Below, in pieces: positions 4,706 to 8,072 of a stretch of DNA of 8,072 bases. The notes below the pieces were generated by a model. That model searched no databases and was not told the origin of the DNA. It worked only from the letters and a program-made list of their open reading frames with translations. How positions within the stretch are numbered: position 1 is the stretch's first letter; the number at the start of each line of letters is the position of its first letter. Location: NCBI GenBank assembly GCA_964292325.1, contig CAXYVG010000135.1, positions 1 to 8,072 on the forward strand, in the 5' to 3' direction. The position numbers and the translations under genes were made by a program. Origin of the DNA: CTSoil-075 sp964292325. GTDB taxonomy: Bacteria > Bacillota > Negativicutes > DSM-13327.

Positions 4706-6892
4706 TCAATCCGCATCCTGCGTATTCCGTTTTAACTCTTCTAATATTTTTTCAGCAGCCACTGGTATTACGGTGCCTGGTCCAAAAATCGCAGCGGCCC
4801 CACTTGCACGCAAAAATTCATAATCTTGAGCTGGAATAACTCCACCAATCACTACCATAATGTCCTCACGCCCAAGTTTTTTTAGTTCTTCAATAAGCTG
4901 CGGTAATAAGGTTTTATGCCCAGCAGCAAGTGAACTCATACCAACGACGTGAACATCATTATCAACAGCTTGTTGCGCCGTTTCTTCTGCCGTTTGGAAC
5001 AATGGACCGATATCCACATCAAAACCCATATCAGCGAAGGCTGTAGAGATGACTTTCGCCCCTCGATCATGCCCATCTTGCCCCATCTTAGCAATCATAA
5101 TACGTGGACGTCGACCTTCATTTTTTTCAAAATCATCAGCCATAGTTCGTACTTTTTGAATGATATCTTCGTCAGCAAATTCACTGCTGTATACTCCTGA
5201 AATAGAACGAATAATGGCTTTGTGTCGTCCTGCCACTTTTTCAATGGCATCAGAAATTTCGCCAAGACTTGCCCTTGCTCTAGTAGCCTCAATAGCTAGC
5301 GCCAAAAGGTTGCCCTCTCCAGTTTCCATTGACTTAGTAATAGCTTCTAATGAGCGTTGTACTCTATCATTGTCTCGATTGCTACGAAGTTTTTCTAGAC
5401 GGCGAATTTGCGATAAACGTACCGCTGTATTATCAACCTCAAGAATATCAAGTGGATCTTCTTTATCTAAGCGATAGCGATTGACACCAACAATGGTTTC
5501 TTTCCCTGAATCAATGTGGGCTTGCCGACGAGCAGCCGCTTCTTCAATTCTCATCTTAGGTAGTCCAGTATCAATGGCTTTAGACATACCCCCTAATGCT
5601 TCAACCTCTTGAATATGACTCCAAGCGCGTTTTACTAATTCATTCGTCAATGCCTCTACATAATACGAGCCACCCCATGGATCAAGAACATTACATACCA
5701 TGGTTTCATCCTGAATATAAATCTGCGTATTACGAGCAATCCGTGCTGAAAATTCCGTCGGTAAAGCAATGGCTTCATCTAATGCATTGGTATGTAAGGA
5801 TTGTGTATGACCAAGAGCAGCTCCCATGGCTTCCATGCATGTTCGTCCTACATTGTTAAAAGGATCTTGCTCTGTCAAACTCCATCCTGAAGTTTGGGAG
5901 TGAGTACGCAGGGCCATCGATTTAGCCAACTTAGGATCAAATTGTTTAATAAGCTTGGCCCACAGTAGACGACCAGCACGCATTTTAGCAACTTCCATAA
6001 AATAATTCTTACCGATCGCCCAAAAGAAAGATAAACGTGGTGCAAAAACATCTACAGGCATACCTGCTTGAATACCTGTTTTGATATACTGAAGTCCATC
6101 AGCCAAGGTATAACCTAGTTCAATATCAGCTGTAGCACCCGCTTCTTGCATATGATAACCTGATATACTAATACTATTAAATTTAGGCATAAATTCTGAA
6201 GTATAAGCAAAAATATCAGCAATAATGCGAATCGACGGCTCCGGCGGATAAATATAGGTATTACGTACCATAAATTCTTTTAAAATATCATTTTGAATGG
6301 TACCTGTTAATAATTCTTGTTTTACCCCTTGTTCTTCTGCTGCTACAATATAAAAGGCTAGAACGGGTAATACTGCGCCATTCATCGTCATGGAAACAGA
6401 CATTTTATCGAGTGGAATGCCAGAGAATAAAATTTCCATATCTAAAATAGAATCTACAGCAACTCCAGCCTTACCCACATCACCCACAACCCGTGGATGA
6501 TCAGAGTCGTAGCCACGGTGAGTAGCTAAATCAAAAGCAATGGACAAACCTTTTTGCCCAGCAGCTAGGTTACGACGATAAAAAGCATTACTTTCTTCTG
6601 CTGTAGAAAAACCTGCATATTGACGCACCGTCCAAGGACGAGATGCATACATATTCGGATAAGGGCCACGTAAAAATGGTGGAATACCTGCTACATAGGG
6701 TAAATGATCAATGCCCTCTAAGTCAGCCTTCGTATATAATGGCTTAAGGTTAATCTGTTCCATTGTTCGATATTCTAATTCATCTAATAATTTACCACTA
6801 TCTTGTTGTACTTGTTTTTGCCATTTTGCTAAATCAGAAGGCACCCAGTGCTTTTGGCAGGGGATTTTTGTAAAATCTGGTTTTCTGCCCAT
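4706..6892 (-). CDS. mutB: methylmalonyl-CoA mutase large (catalytic) subunit
   Basis: This subunit interconverts (R)-methylmalonyl-CoA and succinyl-CoA by an adenosylcobalamin radical mechanism, in the propionate pathway. The 728-residue length matches the large subunit. Residues about 30-560 form the substrate-binding barrel with PWTVRQYAGFSTAEESN (86-102), R210 in MVRNTYIYPPEPS, and H247 in SGYHMQEAGA. By constant offset these correspond to Tyr89, Arg207 and His244 of the Propionibacterium enzyme. Tyr92 and Arg210 favour methylmalonyl-CoA over isobutyryl-CoA as substrate. The C-terminal B12 domain has DGHDRG at 606-611, where H608 is the cobalt ligand, followed by SSLAAGHKT and GGVIP. The start ATG shares one base with the mutA stop (TAATG), and GGGAGGA lies 8 bases upstream, so translation is coupled. 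It is intact with no missing key residues. Confidence 0.97.
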   Translation of the reverse strand: MGRKPDFTKIPCQKHWVPSDLAKWQKQVQQDSGKLLDELEYRTMEQINLKPLYTKADLEGIDHLPYVAGIPPFLRGPYPNMYASRPWTVRQYAGFSTAEESNAFYRRNLAAGQKGLSIAFDLATHRGYDSDHPRVVGDVGKAGVAVDSILDMEILFSGIPLDKMSVSMTMNGAVLPVLAFYIVAAEEQGVKQELLTGTIQNDILKEFMVRNTYIYPPEPSIRIIADIFAYTSEFMPKFNSISISGYHMQEAGATADIELGYTLADGLQYIKTGIQAGMPVDVFAPRLSFFWAIGKNYFMEVAKMRAGRLLWAKLIKQFDPKLAKSMALRTHSQTSGWSLTEQDPFNNVGRTCMEAMGAALGHTQSLHTNALDEAIALPTEFSARIARNTQIYIQDETMVCNVLDPWGGSYYVEALTNELVKRAWSHIQEVEALGGMSKAIDTGLPKMRIEEAAARRQAHIDSGKETIVGVNRYRLDKEDPLDILEVDNTAVRLSQIRRLEKLRSNRDNDRVQRSLEAITKSMETGEGNLLALAIEATRARASLGEISDAIEKVAGRHKAIIRSISGVYSSEFADEDIIQKVRTMADDFEKNEGRRPRIMIAKMGQDGHDRGAKVISTAFADMGFDVDIGPLFQTAEETAQQAVDNDVHVVGMSSLAAGHKTLLPQLIEELKKLGREDIMVVIGGVIPAQDYEFLRASGAAAIFGPGTVIPVAAEKILEELKRNTQDAD

Positions 6893-8072
6893 TATATCAT
6901 TCCTCCCTCTTTCTGTAATTTTGTAAGCATCTCATAGCAATTTGCTCTAACATGAATAAAATCATCTACGCCAGCTTCTTTATATACCACTTGTAAGTCA
7001 GCAGGAGGGAATCCCGCTAAAAATAAAGTTATATCTGGTTTAATTTCCTTAATGCCTTTAGCTAATGCTGGTACTAGTTCTGGATAGGTTGCATCTGTGG
7101 AACAAATAACAGCAACCGATGCACCAGACTGAATCGTAGCTTGAATGGCTTCTTCGACTGTTGGGAAACCATTATTTCTTAAAATTTTAAAAGCACCTAC
7201 TTCTAAAAAGCCACTAACAAAATCAGCCCGTGCCTTGTGCTGGGGAATAGGTCCCATATTGACCAAGAAAATTTCTAAATTTTCGCCTGTTTTTTCCTGA
7301 TAAGCTTCTGTACATTTACGCAATTTCCGATATTGATCATCAGCTCGTCGATTCACCAAAGGCGTAACGACTGTTTTCTCTTGTTGACTGCTGCGAATGG
7401 CTTGAGTCACTTCTCCTACTGTAGCTCCGCTTAAAAAAGCTTGCATTGTAGCATCAATTATTGTAACCATTTTTTTGTCAGCACCACTTAATACCTTAAC
7501 TCTACTTTCACATTCTTGTTCATCAATATCATTACGATATGCCTGCAACTGCGCAATACGTTGATTTTTAAAGCTAACATAATTAAATTCAGAAGTTGCT
7601 AATGGTGTTTCCAACAAATTAGGATACATATTGGTTCCTAAAATCACATCCTTACGCTTAGCAAGGCCATCGGCTTTTTTTCGCGCCATATCATCAATTT
7701 GTTCTTGGGGAAGTTTTTCTACTAAAGATTGAAATAAGCCACCTTTACTTTCAACTTCTTGAAATAATGCCCATGTTTTTTCTCCAATCATACTTGTCAA
7801 TTTTTCCACATACCATGATCCACCTGCCGGATCAACAGGTTGGGTCAAATTACATTCTTGTTGTAGTACAATTTGTGTATTTCGCGCAATACGATGAGAG
7901 AAGGTATCCGCAGGCCGTATTGCTTCATCAAAATATCCGACATGCAGACTATCAACTCCACCTACGACTGCTGAAAATGCTTCTGTTGTGGTACGCAACA
8001 TATTGACATAAGGATCATATACCGTTTTTGTAAAAGCAGACGTACGAGCATGAATGACCATTTTTTGTCCTT
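6892..8072 (-). CDS. mutA: methylmalonyl-CoA mutase small subunit, C-terminal part
   Basis: The frame is open to the right edge. The codons before the ATG at 8061 (G-Q-K) continue the family sequence, so the true start lies outside and about 393 C-terminal codons are seen here. HARTSAFTKTVYDPYVNMLR, then TTEAFSAVVGGVDSLHV and RIARNTQIVLQQE match the barrel of the non-catalytic subunit, and DPAGGSWYVE is shared with mutB. The C-terminal B12-like domain is degenerate. Where mutB has DGHDRG it has GPIPQHKARADF, so it lacks the cobalt-binding histidine. This is normal for the small subunit, which stabilises the heterodimer but does not bind cofactor. It ends in KEGGMI and its stop overlaps the mutB start by one base. 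Confidence 0.95.
   Translation of the reverse strand, partial: GQKMVIHARTSAFTKTVYDPYVNMLRTTTEAFSAVVGGVDSLHVGYFDEAIRPADTFSHRIARNTQIVLQQECNLTQPVDPAGGSWYVEKLTSMIGEKTWALFQEVESKGGLFQSLVEKLPQEQIDDMARKKADGLAKRKDVILGTNMYPNLLETPLATSEFNYVSFKNQRIAQLQAYRNDIDEQECESRVKVLSGADKKMVTIIDATMQAFLSGATVGEVTQAIRSSQQEKTVVTPLVNRRADDQYRKLRKCTEAYQEKTGENLEIFLVNMGPIPQHKARADFVSGFLEVGAFKILRNNGFPTVEEAIQATIQSGASVAVICSTDATYPELVPALAKGIKEIKPDITLFLAGFPPADLQVVYKEAGVDDFIHVRANCYEMLTKLQKEGGMI

Noticed and set aside
5095..5292. Open frames on both strands inside mutB and meaB.
   Set aside because: They are shadows of strongly conserved coding sequence and lack ribosome sites or recognisable domains.
6892..8072. Loss of the cobalt-binding motif in mutA as a possible inactivating change.
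   Set aside because: The small subunit of heterodimeric methylmalonyl-CoA mutases normally lacks the DxHxxG histidine. mutB retains it.

Overview
All recognisable genes lie on the minus strand, so the window is read from its right end to its left. It suggests a diderm member of the Firmicutes (Negativicutes, Sporomusaceae- or Veillonella-like). It carries an ExbB/ExbD/TonB system, which only makes sense with an outer membrane. It also has the two-subunit methylmalonyl-CoA mutase with MeaB typical of propionate-forming Negativicutes, Firmicutes-style AGGAGG ribosome binding sites, AT-rich DNA, and at the left edge a YlmC/YmxH-type PRC-barrel gene of the kind found in sporulating Firmicutes. 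The taxonomic call is inference.

Region 1 (8072 to about 3400) is a methylmalonyl-CoA mutase operon. It holds mutA (small subunit, cut by the right edge), mutB (large catalytic subunit, start overlapping the mutA stop by one base) and meaB (G-protein chaperone, 2 bases after mutB). A 29-codon open frame follows meaB in the same frame as meaB, then a strong minus-strand hairpin with a T-run (3398-3448) that should end the transcript. No methylmalonyl-CoA epimerase gene is present in the window.

Region 2 (3337 to 603) is a second tightly packed cluster: exbB, exbD (14-base overlap), tonB (4-base gap), a DUF2325 gene and cobO. ExbB, ExbD and TonB transmit proton-motive force to outer-membrane transporters. 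CobO makes the adenosylated cobamide precursor. Next to an adenosylcobalamin-dependent mutase and its chaperone, the neighbourhood reads as a cobalamin uptake, activation and use locus, although the substrate of this TonB is not shown by the sequence. cobO contains one extra base near 833-834 that splits an otherwise complete protein into two frames.

Region 3 (602 to 122) has no gene. It contains three consecutive dyad structures: a folded segment at 354-450, a 14-bp stem at 452-501 and a 25-position, nearly perfect stem at 517-577. These match no riboswitch or RNA family I can name and are the least explained part of the window. From 122 to 350 I see only AT-rich DNA that probably holds the promoter of the left-edge gene.

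Region 4 (121 to 1) is the N-terminal part of a PRC-barrel protein that continues past the left edge.
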